From: Flavobacterium nitrogenifigens
GTDB lineage: Bacteria > Bacteroidota > Bacteroidia > Flavobacteriales > Flavobacteriaceae
Assembly (NCBI RefSeq): GCF_003254565.1
Contig: NZ_QJRI01000175.1
Span: 62,001-126,000, forward strand
Direction of reading: 5' to 3'
DNA: 64,000 nucleotides
Part shown: positions 8,253-15,657 of the stretch, piece by piece
How positions within the stretch are numbered: position 1 is the first letter of the stretch
Layout: each line of letters starts with the position of its first letter
The notes under the pieces: generated by a model
What the model was told of the DNA's origin: nothing
Databases searched by the model: none
Seen by the model: only the letters and a program-made list of their open reading frames with translations
Translations under genes and position numbers: made by a program

Positions 8253-9650
8253 ATGAAAAAAATTACAAAAATGCTTCAGGGCTTATTTTTTTTGGGCTCT
8301 GTGTTATTAATGACTAGTTGTGCTACTGAAGAAATTGCGCAGAAGAATGTTGCCCAGTCTCCTTTGGAGGCTAAAGTTTGGTTTGATAATCATCAAAAGG
8401 ATTACAACGCAACGGTTTTAAATTATATTGAAGATTTGCAATGGCAAAATGCAATTGTTTCAAATGGTGAAATAGGAGAAGTTGTAGAAGTACCATTTAC
8501 TCTAACAGAAAATTTAAGTGCCAGCACTAAAGAAGCCGACCAATATAATGACCATCATCGATTAATGTTTGTGAGAGATGAACAAAATGTGTATAAACTT
8601 TTTTATGTTCAGATATTCGCAAATGATGAAGATTATAGTGTTCAAGATAAAAATTACAATTACTATAATATCAAAGATAATTTTGATGGTAATATTTACG
8701 TTCAAGAATTAGCTACTAATATCGGAAATAAAATTAAATTTAAAGACGGTGAAAAAGTCGAGCATTCAACCACTGGAAAAATGCAAGAATATGCTTGTGT
8801 GTATTTTGGCTGGTGGGGTTCAGATGGAAGTTTTACGCCTCTTTATGAAGTAGGATGCTACGGAGGTAGTGGAGGAAATGGAGTACCTAGTGGAGGCGGT
8901 GAAAATCCTGGACCAAGTTATGGTGGTGGAGGGACGTCTGACTCTAATTCGGAAGGTTGTCCAGCAGGATATAGGTATAAACTTGGGGAGTGTGTTTTAG
9001 TTGAAAGAATAACTAATTTGCTAACAGGTAAAGCAAAGTGTTTAAATGATTTATTGAGTAGTGCGGGAAATAATTTTGTGAAAAATATATTTAGTCAATT
9101 TGCTGGAAAATCAGAATTTAATATTCAGATTGTTTCACTTCCTAAAGTTTATTCATCAACCAATCAAGAAGTGAATGGAACTACAGGTTTTGATAAGGTG
9201 AATAGCCTTATGACTATAGAAATAAGCACAAGTAGATTAGATGGACTTGCGGCTTTGGAATCTGCTAGAATAATCTTACACGAATATATACACGCAGATA
9301 TGTATAGAAAGTTAAATACAACAAATCCTAATGATGCTGATGCTAGAGATTTTAAAAAGGTTTTTGAAACATATGAAAATCAGCACAACGCAATGGCTCA
9401 AGTCTATCTTACTAGTATGAGAGATGCCTTAAAGGAATTTCATAAAACAGTACTGAATAGTGATTATAACAACTATGTGAAATATTATGGTGAAGCCCCA
9501 AGTGATGCTTTCTATGAAGCTATGGCGTGGGGAGGTTTAAAAGACAGTAATGTAAAAGCTTGGACGGATTTGTCGGCAGATAAAAAAGCATCTATTAATT
9601 CATTGGCAAGCAGAGTTCCTATTTTAAGTAAAACTGTTCCTTGTCCATAA
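8253..9650 (+). CDS. Lipoprotein with zincin-type HEYIH motif, prophage cargo
   Basis: The product is 465 residues with a lipoprotein signal (LLMTSC, lipidated Cys23). An N-terminal region (about 30-180) is followed by a Gly/Ser/Pro-rich linker with paired cysteines (about 200-247), then a C-terminal domain with HEYIH (343-347). HExxH is the zinc-binding and catalytic motif of gluzincin/SprT-like metallopeptidases. A downstream glutamate (AFYEAMAWGG, about residue 427) is a possible third ligand. A cell-surface lipoprotein carried by a prophage suggests lysogenic conversion rather than virion assembly. Peptidase activity is inferred from the motif. Confidence 0.7.
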   Translation: MKKITKMLQGLFFLGSVLLMTSCATEEIAQKNVAQSPLEAKVWFDNHQKDYNATVLNYIEDLQWQNAIVSNGEIGEVVEVPFTLTENLSASTKEADQYNDHHRLMFVRDEQNVYKLFYVQIFANDEDYSVQDKNYNYYNIKDNFDGNIYVQELATNIGNKIKFKDGEKVEHSTTGKMQEYACVYFGWWGSDGSFTPLYEVGCYGGSGGNGVPSGGGENPGPSYGGGGTSDSNSEGCPAGYRYKLGECVLVERITNLLTGKAKCLNDLLSSAGNNFVKNIFSQFAGKSEFNIQIVSLPKVYSSTNQEVNGTTGFDKVNSLMTIEISTSRLDGLAALESARIILHEYIHADMYRKLNTTNPNDADARDFKKVFETYENQHNAMAQVYLTSMRDALKEFHKTVLNSDYNNYVKYYGEAPSDAFYEAMAWGGLKDSNVKAWTDLSADKKASINSLASRVPILSKTVPCP

Positions 9651-9717
9651 AGGTATTAATAATGATACTTTTTGTATATTAGTTAACTAAATTCAATTAC
9701 CTACTTTAAATCGAGTT

Positions 9718-10113
9718 ATGAAAAAACACATTTATTTATTAGCCATACTTTTATTTGGATTCAATTTACACGCTCAAGAAAAATTAAATGGTACATTCTT
9801 TTTTAAGTTAGATGATTCGTACATTATCGAATCCAAAACTAAACCCAATACGTTTTTGATAAAAGATAAAAATGAGGATGAGGAATTTTATTTTAAAGGA
9901 GTTGAAGTTGTAAATGATTTACAACCTAATGAAGTGCTGTGTCTGAAAGATTTTGTAAGGACTTCAAAATATTACAATAAAAACAAAAAGAATAAATTAA
10001 ACAATGCTGAATTGGTAAACTTTTTTAGTAGCGCCACAGTTTATTTAGTTAGAAAAAAGAATAATAAAACCGAATTCATCAAAGTAAATCCAATCGTTGA
10101 AATTTATGATTGA
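9718..10113 (+). CDS. Secreted protein, unknown
   Basis: The product is 131 residues with a clear signal peptide (MKKHIYLLAILLFGFNLHA, cleavage near residue 19) and a small soluble domain rich in K, N and D. It follows the zincin lipoprotein by 67 bases on the same strand and is closed by a strong bidirectional terminator. The two probably form one exported cargo unit. No family recognised. Confidence 0.65.
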   Translation: MKKHIYLLAILLFGFNLHAQEKLNGTFFFKLDDSYIIESKTKPNTFLIKDKNEDEEFYFKGVEVVNDLQPNEVLCLKDFVRTSKYYNKNKKNKLNNAELVNFFSSATVYLVRKKNNKTEFIKVNPIVEIYD

Positions 10114-10126
10114 CATATTTTAAAAT

Positions 10127-10160
10127 AAAAAACCTCGAAATTATTTTTCGAGGTTTTTTA
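10127..10160. terminator. Bidirectional terminator between cargo and endolysin genes
   Basis: AACCTCGAA and TTCGAGGTT form the stem, with A-run before and T-run after. It serves the plus-strand cargo genes and the convergent minus-strand endolysin operon. Confidence 0.85.
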
Positions 10161-10162
10161 TT

Positions 10163-10741
10163 TTATAATAGTTTGAGCTTTGATACTTCGTGAAATAGGA
10201 CAATACGCTGTGCAATCCCTGTTGTTCCACCATTGATTTTGCGGGTTACTCTTTGGATTGATAACTCGTTGTTATTGTCAATGACTGAATTAATTTTATT
10301 CATCTTCCAGTACCACAATGCGCTCACCAATGCGTTAACTTCAGTTAGTAATAATTCGGGTTCGCTTAATATCTTATCGTTGTTTAAATGCTTTGAAAAT
10401 GCTTCATAGTTATTGCGGCCCGTTAGCTGGATAAATCCGCGACCGCGATAATGCCAGCCGTCACTGCTTTCAGTATTACCATTGTGGTTAGCGTAAACGT
10501 AGTTCGCTATCTTTTCGGGTTGGTGTTCATATTTTTTTGCCGTCTCTAAATCTTTAAAGTATTTAGGGAATATCTTTAAAAGTCTTTCAGCTGAGTAGCT
10601 GAGGTTTTCGGCACGTGGCACAAGTTTGCTTTCGTGGTATAGTTGTGACCAAAAGTGCACGCGTCTTAATTGGGTGTCTAAGCCGTATTGATTTAATATG
10701 GTATTGTATTTGGTATTTAATTGCTGTATTAATTCATTCAC
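10163..10741 (-). CDS. Phage endolysin, GH19 chitinase-like muramidase
   Basis: The product is 192 residues. It carries the family-19 glycoside hydrolase pattern: YHES (catalytic Glu37) and AEN (Glu45) near the start, then YRGRGFIQLTGRNNY (98-112), the hallmark of phage GH19 lysozymes, and KINGG in the C-terminal half. There is no signal peptide, so it needs a holin for release (candidate at 6218-6418). It cleaves peptidoglycan at the end of the lytic cycle. It is the last gene of a minus-strand run that starts near 13,227. Confidence 0.88.
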   Translation of the reverse strand: MNELIQQLNTKYNTILNQYGLDTQLRRVHFWSQLYHESKLVPRAENLSYSAERLLKIFPKYFKDLETAKKYEHQPEKIANYVYANHNGNTESSDGWHYRGRGFIQLTGRNNYEAFSKHLNNDKILSEPELLLTEVNALVSALWYWKMNKINSVIDNNNELSIQRVTRKINGGTTGIAQRIVLFHEVSKLKLL

Positions 10742-10766
10742 TTAATTTAAAAGGTTAATAGTATTG

Positions 10767-11540
10767 TTATTTTTTATCTGTGAAATCAAATGTTATTATT
10801 TCACACATTGGACTCACACCTTTCCACTGATTGATATAAACCGATGTGTCAATTCCTATATTAAATTCATAGTTCAACTTGGTTTCGTTTATGAACTTTT
10901 GAACTTTTTGCGGTAAACTTCTTTCATAAGGATTGTAGCCTTTTGAATTCTCTCTTAAGTCTTCAAAAAAATGGCAGCCTGAATATCTAAAAGGCGTTGA
11001 CATTTGCGGCACAATAAACGCTCCGCAATCGGCAATTAATGAAGCAATTTCAATTGTTATTAAATCGAACTCAGAACCTTTGTATTTAAGTTTGCTGCTT
11101 GTTGAGATTCCAGTTTTTATTTTACCAAATGGTGGGTTTCCAATGGCTTGGTCATAGTGTTCGAGTTGCTCAAAATCGAATATTGACCCGCATATCCATT
11201 TTGCCTCAGGCAGTAGCTTTTTTCCAACTTCAACATATTGTGGATTTAGTTCGACACACGTTATGTCGGTGCATTTATTGTAGTGGTAAGCAAAGAATGA
11301 TAGCATTCCGATGCCAGCGCACATATCAACAATTTTCGCGCCTTCATAAATTTGAAGTGAAAAATCTCTTGCTAAATCAATTGGTGTAAAGAATGCGCCA
11401 GCTTCAGAGTTTAGACTATTAGCAGATTCATTCCATTTTTCATAAACGATAAGTTTTTCCTCAAATGTTAGCGAATCTTTTTTTAATAGTTCAACAGCAA
11501 TGTTATGGTCAGCGATTTGTTTTTTAGTTAATTTGCTCAA
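10767..11540 (-). CDS. N6-adenine DNA methyltransferase
   Basis: The product is 257 residues. Motif I (VDMCAGIGML, 71-80) binds S-adenosylmethionine. ELNP (97-100) is the acidic motif II end. NPPFG (135-139) is the catalytic motif IV of N6-adenine methyltransferases. There is no target-recognition domain of restriction-enzyme size, so it may be a solitary phage methyltransferase that protects phage DNA. It starts six bases after the stop of a PD-(D/E)XK-like protein, so a compact restriction-modification arrangement is also possible. Confidence 0.85.
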   Translation of the reverse strand: MSKLTKKQIADHNIAVELLKKDSLTFEEKLIVYEKWNESANSLNSEAGAFFTPIDLARDFSLQIYEGAKIVDMCAGIGMLSFFAYHYNKCTDITCVELNPQYVEVGKKLLPEAKWICGSIFDFEQLEHYDQAIGNPPFGKIKTGISTSSKLKYKGSEFDLITIEIASLIADCGAFIVPQMSTPFRYSGCHFFEDLRENSKGYNPYERSLPQKVQKFINETKLNYEFNIGIDTSVYINQWKGVSPMCEIITFDFTDKK

Positions 11541-11546
11541 TCAGAG

Positions 11547-12026
11547 TTAAAGGTTAATAGCTTCGTTATTTTTTAGCATCATTGAAAGTTTATCGACTAT
11601 TTTGGCATTTGGGTCGAATGAGTTTTTAGGATAGCTATTGCTTTCAAAATCAGGAATAAGGTTTGTAATATCCCAAAACCTTGGTTTATCCGTATTGTTG
11701 TAAAAATTGATGTAATGAATGTAAATAGTTGCATTAGGATATTTAAGTTGTAAAAGTCTTTTGGTTTCAAATAGTCCTCTGATTTTTATTTCTTCAAGAA
11801 TCCAAGTGTCATACTGGTTGTCGCTTTTATATCGGTTTTTAATTTCACCGATTACCATATCTCTAGTAGTTCCAGTATAATAAGCAACATCCCAAGAAGC
11901 TGATGTAGTTTCTGAAAATTTGTTTATATCCCAGTCAGGTTGTTGCGTTATTTGGAAGTCACTGAATCTTGCTCGTCCAATTGCTTCATCTTTCGAGATG
12001 TTTTGGTTTATTTCGTTTGCTGTCAT
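11547..12026 (-). CDS. PD-(D/E)XK nuclease-like protein
   Basis: The product is 159 residues. WDVAYYTG (Asp46) followed by VIGEIKNR (Glu61, Lys63) gives a D-x14-ExK pattern with the beta-hairpin spacing of PD-(D/E)XK nucleases. The helix after it (DTWILEEIKIRGLFETKRLLQ) fits the fold. It lies six bases upstream of the adenine methyltransferase on the same strand. It could be a restriction-type endonuclease, a recombination nuclease or an inactive relative. The assignment rests on the motif alone. Confidence 0.5.
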   Translation of the reverse strand: MTANEINQNISKDEAIGRARFSDFQITQQPDWDINKFSETTSASWDVAYYTGTTRDMVIGEIKNRYKSDNQYDTWILEEIKIRGLFETKRLLQLKYPNATIYIHYINFYNNTDKPRFWDITNLIPDFESNSYPKNSFDPNAKIVDKLSMMLKNNEAINL

Positions 12027-12113
12027 ATCTATCGTTTATTAATAAATATATGCTACAAGCGAAAAAACTAAATAGTAACCGAAAATTTTTAAGATGAAAT
12101 CGAAAATAAAATA

Positions 12114-12135
12114 AGCCAGTAAATAAATGCTGGCT
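12114..12135 (-). terminator. Terminator of the minus-strand replication genes
   Basis: AGCCAG (12114-12119) and CTGGCT (12130-12135) form the stem. Read on the minus strand, a T-rich tract follows. It lies just after the stop of the 114-residue gene. Confidence 0.6.
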
Positions 12136-12141
12136 CACTTG

Positions 12142-12486
12142 TTAAATGGAATTGAAAAATGATGTTATTGCGTTGAAGAAATTCTTTTGTTTTTCTTGGC
12201 GGGTCTGTTCGATAGGTTGGGCCGCTTTTGGTTTTCCAGCGTGGCTATCTTGAATATCTTCTATCAATGACTGGCGTGTCTTGTTTTCCCACACCGTACA
12301 ACCAATTAGCGTGCCGTTGATGTATTTGTATTCTAAGCAGTTGTTGTTTTTAAAGATGTACTTGTAAACGATTCCAGTTTCGAAATACATTGCAATCATA
12401 CTTTTGTAGTATCTTATTTTAATCGTTTTGTTGTGGTCGTTTAACACATAGGTTACGAGCTTGTTCTTGTTGAATTTTCTTTTCAT
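12142..12486 (-). CDS. Small phage protein, unknown
   Basis: The product is 114 residues, basic (MKRKFNKNKLVTYVLNDHNK...), with beta-type segments (KTIKIRYYKSMIAMYFETG) and a C-terminal polar linker and helix. It follows the replication protein gene by 21 bases on the same strand. There are no recognisable motifs. Its place in the early operon suggests a DNA-metabolism or regulatory role, but that is context only. Confidence 0.55.
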   Translation of the reverse strand: MKRKFNKNKLVTYVLNDHNKTIKIRYYKSMIAMYFETGIVYKYIFKNNNCLEYKYINGTLIGCTVWENKTRQSLIEDIQDSHAGKPKAAQPIEQTRQEKQKNFFNAITSFFNSI

Positions 12487-12507
12487 TCATACCTTTATTA
12501 TTTTTCG

Positions 12508-13227
12508 TTATTGATATGCCTGCTCAGTTGCTAACAGGTCTTTTTTTAACTCTTGAACCTTTAACCAAAACACGTCAAAATTATCGGCTGGCAAGCCAAT
12601 AACTCTAGATGTTACTTTTGGCAAGTCCATAAATCGCCTGTCAGTCAGACTATGAAAATCTGCTGGAGTCATTGTATCACCAGCTTTGGAATAGTAAAAC
12701 TTGGATTTATAGCGTTCGAACATTAAAGCCTTTTTTGGGTCAGTCTGTACTATCTCAACTTCATCAGGCTTTTTCGTTTCGGCTGGTATTGGTTGTTCAG
12801 ATTTAGCTATTAGTATCGGCTCACGTTCTTGGACTGGTTTTAGCGTTGAAGCTGGTTTACTTTCGGCTGGTGTTTCAATCATAGTTATCAATACATCTAA
12901 ATCGACACTTAACTTTGTAGAGCTACCGCCATCAACACCGTTAAAGTTTGACTTGTGGTTGGTGATGATTATGTTTTCTTTGCTTAGCTTGGTGACTCTG
13001 TTTTTAACAGTTTGATAGCCTATGTTTAGGATATCGGCTATAGTTTCATATTTCATTTGAAAAGGTTGTCCGTTATCTTGGTAGGATAATATCAACTCGA
13101 TTAATTGCTTATCGGTCGGTGAAAGAGTTTTTATGTAGTTTAATATTGGATAGCTTCTAATGAATCTTATTCCATTATGTTGTTGTTGAAGCTGTTCTAA
13201 CTTGGTTAGCTGTTTTTGTGTTGTCAT
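12508..13227 (-). CDS. Winged-helix phage replication protein
   Basis: The product is 239 residues. An N-terminal winged helix-turn-helix (about 35-95: LSPTDKQLIELILSY, YETIADILNIGYQTVKNRVTKLSKENII) is followed by a Pro/Glu/Lys-rich linker (115-165) and a C-terminal helical domain of about 70 residues. This layout is common in phage replication initiators and helicase loaders of the DnaD/replication-O type. The gene starts 237 bases from a six-copy palindrome array and AT-rich tract, so it is the best candidate for the protein that binds them. Confidence 0.65.
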   Translation of the reverse strand: MTTQKQLTKLEQLQQQHNGIRFIRSYPILNYIKTLSPTDKQLIELILSYQDNGQPFQMKYETIADILNIGYQTVKNRVTKLSKENIIITNHKSNFNGVDGGSSTKLSVDLDVLITMIETPAESKPASTLKPVQEREPILIAKSEQPIPAETKKPDEVEIVQTDPKKALMFERYKSKFYYSKAGDTMTPADFHSLTDRRFMDLPKVTSRVIGLPADNFDVFWLKVQELKKDLLATEQAYQ

Positions 13228-13775
13228 TCATTTTTATTCTAGTATTTGTGTTATGGTCTAGTTTTTTACTTGGACTAGAAGCTGGCAGGAGCTACCTACC
13301 AGCACCAAGGTTTTTGAAATCTTTGCTGATTTTTACAATGGTACTTCTTAAATTTCAATAAGTCAACAATTTTCAGATATAATATTTTATTATGTTATTA
13401 TAATTATTTGTTATAGTTGAAGTGATTGTGATTTCTTGTCCCAAATATCTATAAGCAATTTAAGGTACTCATTTGAGTACTTATTGTTTTAATCTCGGTA
13501 CTTATTTGAGTACCTGTTTTTATGTCTTGGTACTGATTTGAGTACCTCTTGGTACTCATTTGGGTACTGGTTGGTACTTGTTTGAGTACTTCTCGGTACT
13601 CATTTGAGTACGTCATAATAAGAAATATATAAGAAATAATAAAATACTATATAATAATAAATATACACTAGTTGAAGAAAGTTCAAGTTGTTTTATAGAT
13701 AAAGGAAAAAAAAATATACTTCAACGATAATCTTTACTTCAACGCAAAGCTGGTCGATACTTGTCATAAAATATT
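13228..13775. other. Putative prophage replication origin / control region
   Basis: This is a 548-bp gene-free stretch between divergent early genes. Near the left gene is a compact hairpin (GCTGGCAGG paired with CCTACCAGC, 13,281-13,303). The middle holds six GGTACT...AGTACC palindromes (13,464-13,612). The right part is nearly pure A/T (about 13,613-13,672). Bound repeats next to an easily melted tract are the usual layout of an iteron origin. Control of the two divergent promoters is an alternative or additional role. Confidence 0.6.
13464..13612. repeat. Six helically phased 18-bp palindromes (iteron/operator array)
   Basis: Consensus GGTACTCATTTGAGTACC: two 8-base inverted arms around TT. 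Copies start at 13,464, 13,497, 13,529, 13,551, 13,573 and 13,595. Start-to-start distances are 33, 32, 22, 22 and 22, close to three, three, two, two and two helical turns, so bound dimers would line one face of the DNA. Substitutions fall mostly at the outer base and at arm position 7. The array lies between the replication protein gene and the cytosine methyltransferase. Confidence 0.9.
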
Positions 13776-14662
13776 ATGACAAACAAACACTTCAACGTGC
13801 TGAGCTTATTCGACGGTATGAGCTGCGGACAACTAGCGTTACACAAAGCAGAAATAACACACTTCAACTACTTTGCAAGTGAAATCGACAGATATGCAAT
13901 ACAAGTAACACAATCCAACTTTCCAAATACTCAACAGCTTGGAAATGTGTACAACATCAACGCAAAGGACTTGCCCAGCATCAACTTACTGCTTGGGGGT
14001 CGCCTTGCCAAAACCTAAGCATTACCACAATCAACAATATTAAACACAACGGAGGGCTTGCGGGTGATAAGTCTAAGTTGTTTTACGAGTATCTACGAAT
14101 CCTCAACGAGACCAAGCCCAAGTATTTTCTCTTTGAGAATGTCGCTAGTATGACCAACGCAAACAGTGACGTAATCAGCCAAGCACTAGAGTGCGAACCA
14201 ATCAGGATTAACAGCAATCTGACCACTGCCCAAGACCGTGACCGCTATTATTGGACAAACATACCAGTTGCGGCCCAGCCAATTGACAAAGGGATTGTTT
14301 TAGGGGATATTGTGGAGCAAAACCCAGCACCCAAGTATTGGTACGCTCAAAGCTTTGATTATCTTGGAGACAACGAAAAGGTGCAAGCTACATTGCATAT
14401 CAACGGTCACGACATCTTAAAACGTGTTTACAACCTCAAAGGCAAATGTGGAACGCTTACGTGCTTAAAAGGTGGAAATCACCAAAAGAAAGTATTGCAA
14501 GACGGAAAACCAAGGAAATTGACACCGTTGGAGTATGAGAGACTGCAGAACGTACCCGAGGGCTACACGTCAGGAGTCAGCGATACTCAGCGTTACAATA
14601 TGTTAGGAAATGGCTGGACAATCGATGTGATAGCCCATATTTTACAGGGGTTGGTAAAATAA
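13776..14662 (+). pseudogene. C5-cytosine DNA methyltransferase, frameshifted at a G tract
   Basis: Frame 1 (13,776-14,018) carries motif I (LSLFDGMSCGQLAL). Frame 2 carries FENVAS (motif VI), QDRDRYYW (motif VIII) and the C-terminal RKLTPLEYERLQN and MLGNGWTIDVIAHIL. The frames join if one G is added to the run of five G at 13,995-13,999, which restores GGSPCQ with the catalytic cysteine. About 296 residues would result, the usual size for a phage Dcm-like enzyme. As written the product stops before the active site. Mutation, slipped-strand switching and sequencing error are all possible. Confidence 0.85.
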
Positions 14663-14674
14663 TATAGGAAAAAG

Positions 14675-14705
14675 TTGCGTATTTCGGATAAAATACGTAC
14701 CTTTG
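14675..14705 (+). promoter_or_regulatory. Bacteroidota-type promoter with internal palindrome
   Basis: TTG (14,675-14,677), a 20-base spacer, then TACCTTTG (14,698-14,705) fits the TTG-N19-21-TAnnTTTG promoter of Bacteroidota. CGTATTT (14,678-14,684) and AAATACG (14,691-14,697) fill the spacer as a perfect inverted repeat, so a dimeric repressor there would block polymerase. It should drive the genes from 14,845 onward. Confidence 0.7.
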
Positions 14706-14844
14706 TTGTATTCGAATTAAAAATTTATAGTAAGTGTACTATAAGTCCGAGACAAAGATATATAACTTAATTGAGTTACCAAAAGAAATTCATATAAATT
14801 TATATAAAAAATTAAATTTTAACATTTTAAACCAAAAATAAAGT

Positions 14845-15270
14845 ATGAGTGAAATTAAATTAAACAAACATCAAGAGATGCTTATTGCTAAATTGAGAAA
14901 CCGAAAAACATTTCAAATCTCAAATGTACACCACTTTCAAAAGAAAGCAGAATTTACGGATTTATCATTAATGGAAACAATCCGCAGTTTTGGAGGCAAA
15001 CCAGTAATTGTACAACACGGTGAAGAACAAATTGCTTCAATGACAATCAATTTTAACAGTCCAATTATAAAAGTTGAGTTGGAATTTTCAGAAATACCAA
15101 TAGACCGACTTCACGAAATGGTTGATGTAGCGTATGGTATTGGAAACCAATCTTATTTACGTGAGGATATGACTAAAGATAATCATATTCTAATTGCTGA
15201 TAACGATGATAATATTACAAGTGTTTATTTGGGTGATGTGATTAAGCTGTTTCTTCTTTCTGAGGACTAA
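14845..15270 (+). CDS. Phage early protein, unknown
   Basis: The product is 141 residues, soluble and mixed alpha/beta (MLIAKLRNRKTFQISNVHHF; MTINFNSPIIKVELEFSEIP). A clear promoter and operator lie about 140 bases upstream, so it heads an early plus-strand operon that runs through several very small genes to the DUF5131 gene. No family or motif recognised. Confidence 0.65.
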   Translation: MSEIKLNKHQEMLIAKLRNRKTFQISNVHHFQKKAEFTDLSLMETIRSFGGKPVIVQHGEEQIASMTINFNSPIIKVELEFSEIPIDRLHEMVDVAYGIGNQSYLREDMTKDNHILIADNDDNITSVYLGDVIKLFLLSED

Positions 15271-15282
15271 ATATTAACAATT

Positions 15283-15363
15283 ATGATAGAAAGTGAAATC
15301 AACAAGGAACTAAGAGAGTTGTTCGAACTGTTTGAAAAGAGCAGAGCACAACAGAAAGGTTAA
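15283..15363 (+). CDS. 26-residue peptide
   Basis: Short ORF starting MIESEINKELRELFELFEK, predicted as one charged amphipathic helix, 12 bases after the preceding stop. A similar acidic peptide lies at 16,603-16,698 (ISSELEQMLADFKKAQ). Both occur after larger genes in the same operon, which supports real genes, but evidence is thin. Confidence 0.4.
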   Translation: MIESEINKELRELFELFEKSRAQQKG

Positions 15364-15458
15364 CACCGCACAGACTATCAACTAAAACACTATTAATAAC
15401 TGGCACGCACTAGCCGAAAATGAGAATAATTAATAAATAGTAACTTAAAATTAAATGA

Positions 15459-15638
15459 ATGGTAGAAAACTGTAAAATTGATTGGAAGAAACACTCTTCA
15501 AATTTTCCAAGAGTTATGATTGGTAGTAAAGAGTGGCACAAAGCGGGAATGCCAAATGTGTACGGATTTACGTATTTAGTAGACCAAAATATATTGGAAG
15601 AAATCAAACAAGAAAAAGAACAACAGAAAAGTAATTAA
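15459..15638 (+). CDS. 59-residue phage protein sharing its N-terminus with the DUF5131 gene
   Basis: MVENCKIDWKKHSSNFPRV... parallels MAENSKIEWTNHTANLWWG of the next gene. At DNA level, about 42 bases around the two starts differ at only six positions. The rest of the peptide (KEWHKAGMPNVYGFTYLVDQ) is unrelated. Both genes have an out-of-frame ATG four bases before the start that opens a six-codon frame (MNGRK...). The sharing looks like a duplicated translation-initiation region. Function unknown. Confidence 0.55.
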   Translation: MVENCKIDWKKHSSNFPRVMIGSKEWHKAGMPNVYGFTYLVDQNILEEIKQEKEQQKSN

Positions 15639-15657
15639 CAATTAAAAATTAAAATGA

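Noticed and set aside
13464..13612. Possible CRISPR array from regular repeats
   Set aside because: Repeats are 18-bp palindromes separated by only 4 to 15 bases, with no spacer-like unique segments of constant length and no cas genes. An iteron/operator array fits better.
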